The notes: a model not told the origin generated them from the sequence alone. A stretch of 64,000 nt of DNA from Paenibacillus sp. HGH0039 (GCF_000411255.1 NZ_KE150412.1:2054648-2118647); one strand, 5' to 3'; counted from the first letter of the stretch, positions 47,487 to 56,228 are shown. Numbers and translations: made by a program.

Positions 47487-50054
47487 GTGCGACATTGGGT
47501 CGTCCCAACTTTACTCAGCATCGTCTTTCTTTTGGCATTTGGGATCGGGTCCAGCATATGGACGGACAAAACCGGTCAAATGAACGGAATCCATAGGCTG
47601 GAGCAATGGCAGTATTATTGGGGCGACTTCCCCCGCCCCCCGGACAGACTCTACGCCCTGCAGCCCCCCTCCATGCCGGACGAGCTTGTATGGCGCAGCG
47701 TCGGCGGAGACCGTACTTTCGAGGAGCGTCGGAATGCTCCGAATATTTATTGGCTGCGTGCGGTCTGGCCTCAGGAAAATTGGCGCGATCCCGCGCTCTA
47801 TCTGCTGCTTTACGGGAATTACGAGGTTTACGCAGACCGGCAGCTCGTGTACAAACACGGCGAGATTTCTCTCACGGGAGAGCCTTCCTATGCGGCCACG
47901 CCTCGCCGCTTGATATCCATGCCTTCCGATATGGCGGGTAAAACCGTCTTGATCCGGGTCCAATCCCTCAAGGATCGCAACGGTCCTCGCGGCATCATTT
48001 GGGCCGGCGAAAAGTCCGACATTACGGTAGCGCTTCTTAAGAAAGACGCCTTCCGGCTGACGCTTGGTTTCACCTACACCTGCACAAGCCTCATTTCGGC
48101 CTTTTTACCCCTGCGTTCCAAAAAGTATGCTATCCTTCTTCCGTTCAGCTGGTTTACCGCCGCCATGGGCATTTACCTGACGTCCCGTACCGATGTCAAA
48201 AGCTTTTTCTGGGACGCGCCGCTGGCTTGGACCTACATAGAACTTTTTTCCTTGTTCCTGGGTGTCACCGGGTTTGTGTATTTCATCCGGAAGCTGCTTG
48301 GGGTGGGCAGGCACAAACTCGTGCAGCGCATGTGGCAGAGCTCCTTGCTGTATACCCTTTGCGCGTCCGTCGTCTTGTGGAGAGGATGGGCCACGCCTGT
48401 ACCACTCTTAACCATCTTTCTTTATTTTATTATTGCCGCCGGCACCTTTTTATTGTTCTGGGTAGGAATACAAAGTATCCGGCAACGCAAAGAAGCAAGC
48501 CGAATCTTTTTCGGCTCGGTTTTGTTTATCGGCTGCGGCATTTTCGACTCCCTCTCGTTTTCCGTCTGGAAATCGAGCCCCTTTACTTTGCTGCCTGCCG
48601 GCCTGCTCCTGTTCTTAATCATTCTCATTGACGTGCTCCGTCTGAAAATGGCGGGCACCCTGCGGGCGTATGCCGAGGAACTGGAACGAAAAAATCAAGA
48701 ATTAAACGAATTGGATCGTTTAAAAGATCGCTTTTTGGCCAATACGTCGCATGAACTAAGGACTCCCCTGCACGGAATTATAGGGATTGCCCAGTCTTTG
48801 CTGGTCCAAACGCAGAGCCCTCACAGGCAGAGTCTGGAGCTCATTATCTCCAACGCCGGAAGGCTGAACCATCTCATCCATGATATTCTCGATTTACGGT
48901 CTTCAAAGGACAGCCAGCTCTCTTTGCAAAAACAATGGTTTAATTTAAAAACGACCATTGACGGAGTTTGCCGCATGTATCAGTCTTTGGCGAAACCATC
49001 CGTCCGGCTGTTGAACGAAGTCCCTGACTTATATATTTTTGCCGATGAATCCAGGGTGCACCAAATTGTCGGCAATCTGGTCGGCAATGCGGTCAAACAT
49101 ACCGATCTGGGCTTCATTCGGATCGGTACGAGCCATCGGGAGGAGAAGGCGTTTATTACGGTGGAAGATACGGGGACGGGCATTCCGGCAGAGCATCTCG
49201 AGCATATTTTCGAAGAGTTTTTTCAGCTGAAAACGGCAGCCAACCGGGGATGGAAAGGAAGCGGATTAGGGCTCCCCATAGCAAGGAGGCTCGCGGAGCT
49301 TCACGACGGAGATATTGTGGCGCATTCCGTTGCCGGGCAAGGCTCGACCTTCCTGTGCACCCTCGTCACGCCCAAGTTCGAAACGGAAGATCTTCCCGAA
49401 GCGCCCCACGTCCCGGGCAATGCGGAAGCCGCGTGCGCCCTGGCGGACGCGATCCAGCCCTCCACCCAGGCCACCATCTTGATCGTGGATGACGAGGAGA
49501 CCAGTCAGCATGTTATCAAAGGCTTGCTGGGTCCGATCCACGCCTGGCGCCTGCATTTCGCCTCCAGCGGCGAAGAAGCCCTGGATCTCCTGCATACCCT
49601 TGTTCCCGACCTGATCGTCGCGGACGTCATGCTGCCGGGGATGGACGGATTCGAGCTGTGCCGTACCATCCGGGAATCGCCGCCGGTCGAGGACCTGAAA
49701 ATTATCATCCTCACCGCCAAAGGCCGTGAAGAAGCCTACAAAGGATATGAAGCGGGAGCCAATGAATACCTGCCCAAGCCCATCGAGCCTTATGAGCTCA
49801 TTCTCCGCATTCAGGCCCATCTGCATGCCCGCTTCTTCCTCCGCAAGGAGAAGCAAAAGGAACTCACCGAGCGGCAGGTGCAATTTCTGTCCCTGGCCTG
49901 GGAGCAGCCCGAAATAAGCAAAGAGGTGCTGGCCAATCAGCTGTTTGTGAAATATGAAACGTTAAAAAAAGATGTGAAGAAGATCAATCAGTATTTTGAA
50001 TCGCCGTCGTATGTGGAGGCTGCGGTTATGGCTAAGAGGCGTAATATTATTTAG
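47487..50054 (+). CDS. Single-chain membrane histidine kinase-receiver-HTH protein
   Basis: 855 residues from GTG 47487 (GGGGGTG just upstream); GTG 47454 is less likely. An N-terminal membrane segment, an extracellular beta-rich domain (25-185) and about seven membrane helices (190-380) form a 7TMR-DISM-like sensor. Then come HisKA with His422 (TSHELRTPLHGI), HATPase (NLVGNAVKHT, DTGTGIP, GSGLGLPIA), and a receiver (ILIVDDEE, acceptor Asp713 in VADVMLPGMDG). The last ~60 residues (LTERQVQFLSLAW, VLANQLFVKYETLKKDVKKI) look like a LuxR-type HTH. It could carry signal from outside to DNA in one chain. Divergent from the peptide operon. Confidence 0.88.
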   Translation: MRHWVVPTLLSIVFLLAFGIGSSIWTDKTGQMNGIHRLEQWQYYWGDFPRPPDRLYALQPPSMPDELVWRSVGGDRTFEERRNAPNIYWLRAVWPQENWRDPALYLLLYGNYEVYADRQLVYKHGEISLTGEPSYAATPRRLISMPSDMAGKTVLIRVQSLKDRNGPRGIIWAGEKSDITVALLKKDAFRLTLGFTYTCTSLISAFLPLRSKKYAILLPFSWFTAAMGIYLTSRTDVKSFFWDAPLAWTYIELFSLFLGVTGFVYFIRKLLGVGRHKLVQRMWQSSLLYTLCASVVLWRGWATPVPLLTIFLYFIIAAGTFLLFWVGIQSIRQRKEASRIFFGSVLFIGCGIFDSLSFSVWKSSPFTLLPAGLLLFLIILIDVLRLKMAGTLRAYAEELERKNQELNELDRLKDRFLANTSHELRTPLHGIIGIAQSLLVQTQSPHRQSLELIISNAGRLNHLIHDILDLRSSKDSQLSLQKQWFNLKTTIDGVCRMYQSLAKPSVRLLNEVPDLYIFADESRVHQIVGNLVGNAVKHTDLGFIRIGTSHREEKAFITVEDTGTGIPAEHLEHIFEEFFQLKTAANRGWKGSGLGLPIARRLAELHDGDIVAHSVAGQGSTFLCTLVTPKFETEDLPEAPHVPGNAEAACALADAIQPSTQATILIVDDEETSQHVIKGLLGPIHAWRLHFASSGEEALDLLHTLVPDLIVADVMLPGMDGFELCRTIRESPPVEDLKIIILTAKGREEAYKGYEAGANEYLPKPIEPYELILRIQAHLHARFFLRKEKQKELTERQVQFLSLAWEQPEISKEVLANQLFVKYETLKKDVKKINQYFESPSYVEAAVMAKRRNII

Positions 50055-50067
50055 AAGAAAACTAAAC

Positions 50068-50100
50068 AAGCTGACGCCGATGAAGTATCGACGCCAGCTT
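50068..50100 (+). terminator. Hairpin after kinase gene
   Basis: AAGCTGACGCCGAT and ATCGACGCCAGCTT pair imperfectly; TTTTTTC appears ten bases later. Probable terminator 14 bases past the stop. Confidence 0.55.
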
Positions 50101-50149
50101 GCACCTAGGCTTTTTTCATTTGCCCGTTAAATGGGGTCTTGACCTGCCT

Positions 50150-50175
50150 GAATTCGCCCGGCATTCTAGCCGATT
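50150..50175 (+). repeat. Dispersed repeat copy 2, right of peptide cluster
   Basis: GAATTCGCCCGGC, ATTCT, AGCCGATT, matching copy 1 at 42206 apart from the short centre. It ends one base before the stop codon of the amino-acid permease gene. Confidence 0.6.
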
Positions 50176-50176
50176 G

Positions 50177-51556
50177 TTACCCTTCCTCGATCTCTCCGGT
50201 CTTCTGCCGCTTCCCGATGCCAAAAACATAGTACCCCGCGATGACGACCGCAATGAACACGGCTCCGACGATCAGGGATACCCGGGTATCCGGATTGAAC
50301 CACATGCCGATGATGACGAGGAACAAGAACACGATGGTAATATAGTTGCTGACCGGGAAAAAACGCGACTTGAACGGATGCTCCGCCATCTCGTGCTTCC
50401 ACTTTTTCCTGAACTTGAACTGGCTGAAGGCGAGCGCAAACCAGGGGATCATCCCCGGCAAAACGCTGGCGCTGTAAATGTACAGGAACAGCTTCGAGTC
50501 CGGCGCCAAGTAATTAAAAAGCACGCCGATCAGCAGCAAAGAAATCGTGGTGATGATGCTGTTTCTCGGGACACCGCTTTTGGAGACCTTCCCGAAAAAT
50601 TTGGGGGCCTGCCCGTTCTGCGCCAGCGTGTACAGCATTCTGCCCGCACTGTAAATCCCGCTGTTGCAGCCCGACATCGCCGCTGTAAGCACGACGAAAT
50701 TGATAATGCCCGCTGCGGCGACAATGCCCACTTTAGCGAAAGTCATCACGAACGGACTACCGATTTCACCGACCTGGTTCCACGGATAAATCGTCACGAT
50801 CACGAATATAGCGCCTACATAAAAGATCAGGATGCGCCAGATGATATTTTTAATCGCTTTGCGCAGCGTATGCTTCGGATTTTCGGCTTCGCCCGCCGTA
50901 ATTCCGACCATTTCGATCCCCTGGTAGGCAGCGGTTACGATGCAGAGCGCAAACAGGAATCCCTTCAGCCCTCCGGCAAAAAAGCCGCCATGACTGTACA
51001 GATGCGAGAGTCCGATAGGCTCTCCCCCGTTGCCGAATCCGAAAAAAATCATGGCCGTTCCGATCACCAGCATAAACACGATGGCGACGACCTTGATCAT
51101 GGCGAACCAGAACTCGAATTCCCCGTAAAATTTCACTGCCGCCAGGTTGGCCGCCGCAATGATTCCTACGCCTATCAAGGCCGGAATCCACTGGGGGATG
51201 TCCGGGAACCAGTAGCCCACGTAAATCCCGATGGCGGTCACTTCCGCCATACCGACCGTCACCCACAGGAACCAATAGCTCCAGGCGGTCACGTAACCGG
51301 CGAGCGGGCCGATATATCTGTGGGCAAACGTGGCGAACGAGCCCGTCACGGGTTCGAGCAGCAGCATTTCCCCCATGATCCGCATGACAAAAAACATAAT
51401 GATGCCGGCCAAAAGATAAGCCAGCAGAACAGAAGGGCCGGCCCATTTGATCGTACTGGCCGATCCCATAAACAGCCCGACGCCGATCGTGCCCCCGAGC
51501 GCAATCAGCTCAATATGCCGAGGCTTCAGTCCTCTGGATAATGATTTGGCTTCCAA
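50177..51556 (-). CDS. Amino-acid permease (APC superfamily)
   Basis: 459 residues with about 12 membrane segments. The N-terminus ([36 protein letters not shown]) is the conserved APC helix 1 substrate-binding stretch, and [14 protein letters not shown] near 235 is the usual loop of bacterial amino-acid permeases. It stands alone, ATG 51556 following AGGGGAGCG. Substrate could be proline, histidine or another amino acid; not decidable here. Confidence 0.92.
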   Translation of the reverse strand: MEAKSLSRGLKPRHIELIALGGTIGVGLFMGSASTIKWAGPSVLLAYLLAGIIMFFVMRIMGEMLLLEPVTGSFATFAHRYIGPLAGYVTAWSYWFLWVTVGMAEVTAIGIYVGYWFPDIPQWIPALIGVGIIAAANLAAVKFYGEFEFWFAMIKVVAIVFMLVIGTAMIFFGFGNGGEPIGLSHLYSHGGFFAGGLKGFLFALCIVTAAYQGIEMVGITAGEAENPKHTLRKAIKNIIWRILIFYVGAIFVIVTIYPWNQVGEIGSPFVMTFAKVGIVAAAGIINFVVLTAAMSGCNSGIYSAGRMLYTLAQNGQAPKFFGKVSKSGVPRNSIITTISLLLIGVLFNYLAPDSKLFLYIYSASVLPGMIPWFALAFSQFKFRKKWKHEMAEHPFKSRFFPVSNYITIVFLFLVIIGMWFNPDTRVSLIVGAVFIAVVIAGYYVFGIGKRQKTGEIEEG

Positions 51557-51907
51557 AAGAACGCTCCCCTTCGTTTATATGTGATCTGTTTTTCATACTT
51601 TACCGCCATTTCCGGTTCGTAACACCGTTCCCCCCAACTTAGTGTGATGCAATCCGGATGAAGCGGCAGCGCTGCGTTTTACCTCTGCAACTGCCCCCTC
51701 AACGTTACAAAAAATTGTATGACAGAATATTGGCAAATACAACTGCGGACATGCAGGCATTTATTGGAATGCGGGGGTCGAAAGAACGGATGAGTAAGCA
51801 TTACAGGTTCGGCCGATATATCAGCATTCACTCCTCATTCTTCCTTATGCTTGGATGTACATTTTCGTATGAGGACAACCGTGCTGGGACTCCAATTTCT
51901 TTCCATC
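51557..51907. other. Intergenic, nothing recognised
   Basis: About 350 bases between the permease promoter side and the next terminator. A 111-codon frame on the plus strand has no ribosome site and reads as low quality; I do not call it. Confidence 0.4.
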
Positions 51908-51946
51908 AAAAAAACAGCCAAGGACCTGCGTCCCTGGCCGTTTTTA
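51908..51946 (-). terminator. Strong terminator of siderophore-binding gene
   Basis: AAACAGCCAAGGAC and GTCCCTGGCCGTTT pair around CTGC, with A/T runs on both sides; in minus RNA it ends TGTTTTTTT. Confidence 0.85.
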
Positions 51947-52000
51947 TTCTCACATGCTCCCGATTGACAAAAGCGATACGACACATCCCGTGAGATGCGC

Positions 52001-52951
52001 TTATTTGCCGAGAAAGTGTTGCATGAAAAATTTCAATTGATATTCCATGCTCAGCGGATCGTTAAAATAGAACGCCTTCGCGTCGGCTTCATAGACCCGA
52101 TTGTTTTGGACTGCGGGAATGTTCTTGTAGGTTTCGGTTTTCTGGAAGGAGTTGTCTTCCTCCGCGTTCTTGCTGAAAATGACATAGTCGCCCATGTAAT
52201 CCTTTAACACTTCCGTGGACAGGGCAAAGTAGCCTTCTTTCTTTGTCGCTTCTTTGACTTTATCCGGCATGCGCAGCCCGAACGCCTGGTAGAGGATTTC
52301 GGTGCCGCGTCCAAAGTTATCCCCGTAGACATAGAGCTGCTTATTGAACGTTTCGATAACGGATACCGTCGCATCCGCGCCGATCTTCGCCTTAATCTCA
52401 TCTCCGGCTTTTTGGGTCCGCGCTTTGAAATCGTCGACCCAGGCCTGCGCTTCTTTCTCTTTGTTCAGCAATTTGCCGACTTCCAGCTGCTGCTTTAAGT
52501 AATCGACTTTGCCGTAAGTATAAGTGACCGTCGGAGCGATTTTCTTGAATTTATCAATGTTCTTGATGTCGGAAAGCCCGATAATCAGATCCGGCTTCAG
52601 CTCGATGATCTTCTCAAGACTTTCGTCCGAAACCGCCTCGATGTTTTTCAGCTTCTCTTCGAAATTCGGGTTTTCCTTGGACATCTCGTCCACACCGACC
52701 AAAGGCACTCCGAGTGCCATTACATTTCCCGTTAAAAAACGAGTAAGCACAACGACACGCTGCGGATTCGAGGGAACCTCAACCGGCCCGTTCTCGGATT
52801 CATAGGTAAACGTGCCGGATTTCGAAGCTGCCGACGCGGTCCCGGAACTATCAGAGGACGCATTGTTCCCACTCTTGGTGCCTGCCTGGTTGCCGCCGCA
52901 AGCGCTCAGAAGAAGGACAAGGAACAGGGATAACGGAATTAATTTTTTCAT
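52001..52951 (-). CDS. Iron-siderophore ABC binding lipoprotein (FeuA-like)
   Basis: 316 residues. Lipoprotein signal ends LLLSACGG; a Ser/Gly-rich linker follows, then a two-lobed peripl_BP_2 fold: NPQRVVVLTRFLTGNVMALG, EKIIELKPDLIIGLSD, IAPTVTYTYGKVDYLKQQLE, and ending NDPLSMEYQLKFFMQHFLG. This layout matches FeuA/YclQ-type siderophore receptors. A perfect Fur box lies about 85 bases upstream, so iron-starved expression is expected. No permease or ATPase gene is adjacent, so those components are encoded elsewhere. Confidence 0.92.
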   Translation of the reverse strand: MKKLIPLSLFLVLLLSACGGNQAGTKSGNNASSDSSGTASAASKSGTFTYESENGPVEVPSNPQRVVVLTRFLTGNVMALGVPLVGVDEMSKENPNFEEKLKNIEAVSDESLEKIIELKPDLIIGLSDIKNIDKFKKIAPTVTYTYGKVDYLKQQLEVGKLLNKEKEAQAWVDDFKARTQKAGDEIKAKIGADATVSVIETFNKQLYVYGDNFGRGTEILYQAFGLRMPDKVKEATKKEGYFALSTEVLKDYMGDYVIFSKNAEEDNSFQKTETYKNIPAVQNNRVYEADAKAFYFNDPLSMEYQLKFFMQHFLGK

Positions 52952-53034
52952 AAGACGATTCTCTCCCTCATCAATTTGCTAGGTATCTATGAATAATCCA
53001 ATCGCGAGTGAGTTGAGAGGACATCCACTTTATC

Positions 53035-53053
53035 GATAATGATAATCATTATC
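53035..53053. promoter_or_regulatory. Fur box
   Basis: GATAATGATAATCATTATC, an exact match to the classical 19-base Fur consensus, about 85 bases upstream of the siderophore-binding gene. Confidence 0.93.
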
Positions 53054-53231
53054 AACATGTTAACCATTTTATAGGCAGGTCGGTCTGCTGTCAATACCTA
53101 AATAGGATGGAGCTGCTTTCAGCATTCTTCTGTGCCTTGATGCTATAACAAATCGAAAAAACTATCGTCATCGGCCAGGCTTATCTCTACCAGGAACGCA
53201 ACGCGCCGAACGGCAAAGTCCCCGCTTGTAT

Positions 53232-53290
53232 AAAAAAATACAGCGTGCAGGCCTCTTCCCGCCATTTGGCAAGAAAAGAAACGCACGCTG
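53232..53290 (-). terminator. Terminator of Ro60 gene
   Basis: In minus RNA CAGCGTGC and GCACGCTG pair around a loop with an inner stem and are followed by TATTTTTTTATA, about 60 bases after the stop. Confidence 0.75.
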
Positions 53291-53350
53291 AATCGTAAGA
53301 GGATTGTTCGCCGTTCGGCTGCCTCTGCCCGTTTTTCGTTTACCGCCGGC

Positions 53351-54856
53351 TTAATGCAAATGATCCAAATCCAGCTCGGCTACCTGTTCGGTCAGACTGG
53401 AGTACCCTTGCACGGACTGGGCGATGTAGGACAGCACCGTGTCGCTCCAGCCGTAAATGTAGTAGGTGTGCGGGTCCTGAACGGGAACCATCGCATGGCG
53501 GTAAGGCGCAAGGTCGATGATGAACGCCTTCACGTCGCGGTTTACTTTGGAACGGTACCGTTTCAGTTCCTTATAAAACGCGCTGCCGCTGTTCTGCTGC
53601 TCATCCGTGATCATCACGATCTGGTCCACCTTCTTCCGCTCCCGGATAAGCTTACGGACGGGCGCCCCCGTATCCGTTCCGCCTCGGGCACGTATCTGCG
53701 CCGCCTGGGTCAAAATGCTGTCTTTGCGGGAAGGCTTCGCATCCATCACCTCCGTGTCGAACAGCCAGAACAGGGAGTTCCCCCGGGTCTTTTTATACAG
53801 CGCGAGGGCAAAAACGCCGCCGATCTCCAGGTACTGCCCGTTCATCGAGCCCGAGATATCGAGGAAAATCGCCGTTTGATCTCCGAGCTCCGGCAGGTTG
53901 TCGAACGTAAGCTCCGCCGCTTCGCGCAAAGCGTCCCTCAGCTCCGGATGCTCCACCTGCCGGAAAGCCGTCGCCAGCCGGAACGGCAGGATCTTCGCTT
54001 TGCTCAGCGCCTGCGGATCGGTCAACCGCTGCACGATATACTCCACGTGCCGCGCATCTTCGAGCACACCCGCCCGCTGCATCGCGTTCAAATGACGGAG
54101 CAGCGCAAACGTCGGCATCTGGTACAGCAGCGCCTCCCAGACCGCTTTCGACGGCCTGATCGCTCCCGTCACCGTTTCGTAAGGCAGCTTGCCGCGCTCG
54201 ATCCAGCCGATCTGCTCTTCCTCGGTTGCGGCCAGCTTCAAGCTCTCCAGCGCCTCGACCTGAGGCAGCAGTGCCAGGTTGGCCTCCATCCCGCGCAAAT
54301 AGCGGAACAACGCTTGCTGCTGTAGATCCTTCGGCTTCGGATGCGACGTCGCAATGGCGTCGCCCAGGCTGTATCCACGCCCGCGACCGTTGTACTTCAG
54401 CGCCCAGTACTCGGACACTTCGGACAGGAACCGGTTCACCTGCCGTTTCACGGCGCGACCGCCTTCTCCCCGCCCCAGACCGTTCAAGATGGTCAGAAAA
54501 TCGGACAAATCCGAAGGAATCCGCACCACCTGCCGGAAAATTTTCGCAAACAGATCCGGACGATACATGGAAAGAATCGCGAGCCCGAACAAAGGCTGCA
54601 GCCGCATAAAACCGGCGTTCCGTGCAAACACAAGCGCCCGGGCCATGAAATTTGGATTGGCTTCGGCCATCTCGTGATGAAGCTGTGCCGCTTCACCGAG
54701 CAACTCCTGCTGATCCGCGTAGTACGTGTTCCCCATCGTATTCGTCAGCAGCGTCTGCACATACCGCTCCTCCGCAGATCGCGTGTAAGCGGGATAGTTG
54801 TCTTTATTGTAGGCATCCGGTCTCCGAGAGCCGAATAGCTTTTTCGCCATACTCAT
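53351..54856 (-). CDS. rsr: Ro60/TROVE-domain RNA-binding protein (Rsr)
   Basis: 501 residues, slightly shorter than human Ro60 (538). Residues 25-330 are the HEAT-repeat TROVE ring (YVQTLLTNTMGNTYYADQQE, FARNAGFMRLQPLFGLAILS, GAIRPSKAVWEALLYQMPTF). Residues 335-490 are a von Willebrand A domain with an intact MIDAS start DISGS and later TDTGAP and TDEQ. Family members bind Y RNAs and misfolded RNAs and assist RNA decay in stress. ATG 54856 follows AAGGAG at ten bases; ATG 54850 is possible. Three Y-RNA genes lie directly upstream on the same strand, strongly supporting this identity. Confidence 0.95.
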   Translation of the reverse strand: MSMAKKLFGSRRPDAYNKDNYPAYTRSAEERYVQTLLTNTMGNTYYADQQELLGEAAQLHHEMAEANPNFMARALVFARNAGFMRLQPLFGLAILSMYRPDLFAKIFRQVVRIPSDLSDFLTILNGLGRGEGGRAVKRQVNRFLSEVSEYWALKYNGRGRGYSLGDAIATSHPKPKDLQQQALFRYLRGMEANLALLPQVEALESLKLAATEEEQIGWIERGKLPYETVTGAIRPSKAVWEALLYQMPTFALLRHLNAMQRAGVLEDARHVEYIVQRLTDPQALSKAKILPFRLATAFRQVEHPELRDALREAAELTFDNLPELGDQTAIFLDISGSMNGQYLEIGGVFALALYKKTRGNSLFWLFDTEVMDAKPSRKDSILTQAAQIRARGGTDTGAPVRKLIRERKKVDQIVMITDEQQNSGSAFYKELKRYRSKVNRDVKAFIIDLAPYRHAMVPVQDPHTYYIYGWSDTVLSYIAQSVQGYSSLTEQVAELDLDHLH

Positions 54857-54884
54857 AATTCACACACTCCTTTTTTTAAAAAAC

Positions 54885-54999
54885 TCCGGCGAAGAAAAAG
54901 CGGAACAGGTCTGCTGCAGGAGTCGAACCTGCCATACTGCCCGGGGTATTGCCATTTGGTCGATAAGCTCGAAGGAACCCGTCCCTGCGCCTCGCCGGA
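54885..54999 (-). ncRNA. Y RNA 3 (T-arm-containing)
   Basis: About 115 bases. Terminal stem TCCGGCGA/TCGCCGGA, second helix GGGACGGGT (54977-54985) with ACCTGTTCC (54902-54910), and the motif CTTCGAGCTTAT shared with the two upstream RNAs. The distal part carries a tRNA-like T-arm (GCAGGTTCGACTCCTGC, plus 54916-54932) and an ATAC/GTAT hairpin, but no clear acceptor or D-arm. The terminal stem runs into TTTTTT, so it doubles as terminator. It lies just before the Ro60 ribosome site. Confidence 0.82.
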
Positions 55000-55019
55000 T
55001 ATTCATTTTTTAAATAAAA

Positions 55020-55121
55020 GCGGAGCGAGGAAAGTAGTTGAAAAGGTTCGCGGCATCCGTCGGACACCGTCATACTTAACCCTAATAAGTCGAAGAAACC
55101 CTTTCCGGCGCCTCGCTCCGC
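55020..55121 (-). ncRNA. Y RNA 2 (short, no tRNA-like module)
   Basis: 102 bases. Terminal stem GCGGAGCGAGG/CCTCGCTCCGC, second helix GAAAGGGTT (55097-55105) with AACCTTTTC (55040-55048), and shared motif CTTCGACTTATT. Compared with the neighbours, bases differ on both strands of helix 2 while pairing is kept, evidence for conserved structure. The distal loop lacks T-arm and D-arm sequences. A TTTTATTT run follows. Confidence 0.8.
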
Positions 55122-55136
55122 ATATTTTTTTGTAGG

Positions 55137-55275
55137 AAATCACCGAGGAAATAGGTCGGACAGGTACATGCTGCTCTACCATCTGAGCTATTCCTCCCCA
55201 TGGAGGAAGTTGGACTCGAACCAACGACCAGCCGATTAAAAGTCGAAGTAACCCGTCCAGGCGCCTCGGTGATTT
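55137..55275 (-). ncRNA. Y RNA 1 (YrlA-like, circularly permuted tRNA module)
   Basis: 139 bases. Terminal stem AAATCACCGAGG/CCTCGGTGATTT, second helix GGACGGGT (55251-55258) with ACCTGTCC (55158-55165). The distal module contains, in RNA order, a T-arm (GTTGGTTCGAGTCCAAC, plus 55209-55225), acceptor 3' strand TTCCTCC, a 4-base loop, acceptor 5' strand GGAGGAA, and a D-arm (GCTCAGATGGTAGAGC, plus 55173-55188). There is no anticodon arm. This is the permuted tRNA mimic known from bacterial YrlA RNAs. It is not a functional tRNA gene. Confidence 0.88.
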
Positions 55276-55280
55276 TTATT

Positions 55281-55590
55281 GGGCCGGCCGTTTAACGTGC
55301 CTGCCTTCTGTACCTATCTTCGCTCATTTTCAGCTCGGCGAACATGGCGAAAGTATTACGACTGGAGAAAAGTTTACCTTTTTTGTGGAGAAAAGAGTTT
55401 TCGCTTACGCGGAATCGTCGGGATTTATTGTTGGGAATACGTTCGTTGACGTATCATGAGGGGTAAAGTAGGAGAATTACGGGATTTATAAGGAGCGGTT
55501 GGCGGAAAGGTAATGGGTGGGGACTGACGGAGAACTGGCGGAGAGTATCAGGGCGATGAAAAAGACTTGTTCAACCGGATTGAATACCAG
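55281..55590. other. Intergenic upstream of Y RNAs
   Basis: No gene is seen. It should contain the Y-RNA promoter on the minus strand near 55290-55320, but no clear -35/-10 pair stands out. A repeated GGAGAAAAG (near 55373 and 55398) and the palindrome at 55437 are the only visible signals. Confidence 0.4.
55437..55454. promoter_or_regulatory. ATACGT-N6-ACGTAT inverted repeat
   Basis: Perfect 6-bp arms about 160 bases upstream of the Y-RNA array; possible operator. Confidence 0.3.
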
Positions 55591-55593
55591 GCA

Positions 55594-55629
55594 ACAAAAA
55601 AAGGCTTGGAGCAGGACTCCACGCCTTTT
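55594..55629 (-). terminator. Terminator of lipoprotein gene
   Basis: In minus RNA AAAAGGCGTGGAG-TCCTG-CTCCAAGCCTTTT is followed by TTTGTT. Confidence 0.85.
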
Positions 55630-55667
55630 CAGCAATCAGGTTTCGTAGTTGAAGACCTAAGCGCTTG

Positions 55668-56228
55668 CTACTTCTTATTCAAAGCACGTACATCATCTCT
55701 AAATGCGCTGCTGTACTGATCGAATAACCCCGTATCGAACTTATAGCCTTTGTCGTTGGCCTTCGGTGTATTTTCCTTAAGCTGCTTATACAGGCTGTCG
55801 GTTTCTTTCGAAAGTTTCGCCCATACTTGCTTCACGTCATCATACTTGGCGTCCAGTCCCTGAATGTACGTATCATATTCCGCCTTTTTTTCCATCGCTT
55901 TGCCAAGGCGCTCCATTGTGAAATCCATATCCAGTGTCTGGCCTGTGCTGCCCGTACCCCTGCTTGTGTAAAAACCGACGTTTACGAATCCATCGTTCCA
56001 GATGGACGAAGTCATAAAGTTGCTGATCTCACTTAGTTTAGACTCGGGTGCCGGCTCTTTCGGCTTAGCCGAAGCATTCGCCGGATTGGCGGAGTTCGCA
56101 GGCGAACTCTTAGCCGTCTCCGTCGGCTTTACCCCTTCGGTTTTTTCCTTGCTTCCACACCCCGACATAACAAACAGCAGTACAACGGCCATTCCGATCA
56201 AAAAACTAATTTTACTGCGTTTAGACAT
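55668..56228 (-). CDS. Lipoprotein, unknown
   Basis: 186 residues. Signal peptide ends VLLFVMSGCGS (lipobox), then a Pro/Ala/Ser/Lys-rich linker to about 65 typical of surface lipoproteins, then ~120 residues of helical domain (MERLGKAMEKKAEYDTYIQG, KQVWAKLSKETDSLYKQL). No named family. Probably anchored outside the membrane. Confidence 0.82.
   Translation of the reverse strand: MSKRSKISFLIGMAVVLLFVMSGCGSKEKTEGVKPTETAKSSPANSANPANASAKPKEPAPESKLSEISNFMTSSIWNDGFVNVGFYTSRGTGSTGQTLDMDFTMERLGKAMEKKAEYDTYIQGLDAKYDDVKQVWAKLSKETDSLYKQLKENTPKANDKGYKFDTGLFDQYSSAFRDDVRALNKK

Noticed and set aside
50099-51541. 480-codon open frame on the plus strand opposite the amino-acid permease
   Set aside because: Arg/His/Asp-rich translation with no domain; it is the antisense shadow of a clear membrane permease.
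53354-54325. 323-codon plus-strand frame opposite the Ro60 gene
   Set aside because: Shadow frame; Arg/Leu/Gln-rich with no recognisable fold.
54885-55275. tRNA genes suggested by GGTTCGA motifs
   Set aside because: No anticodon arm; T- and D-arms are in permuted order within Y-RNA stems.
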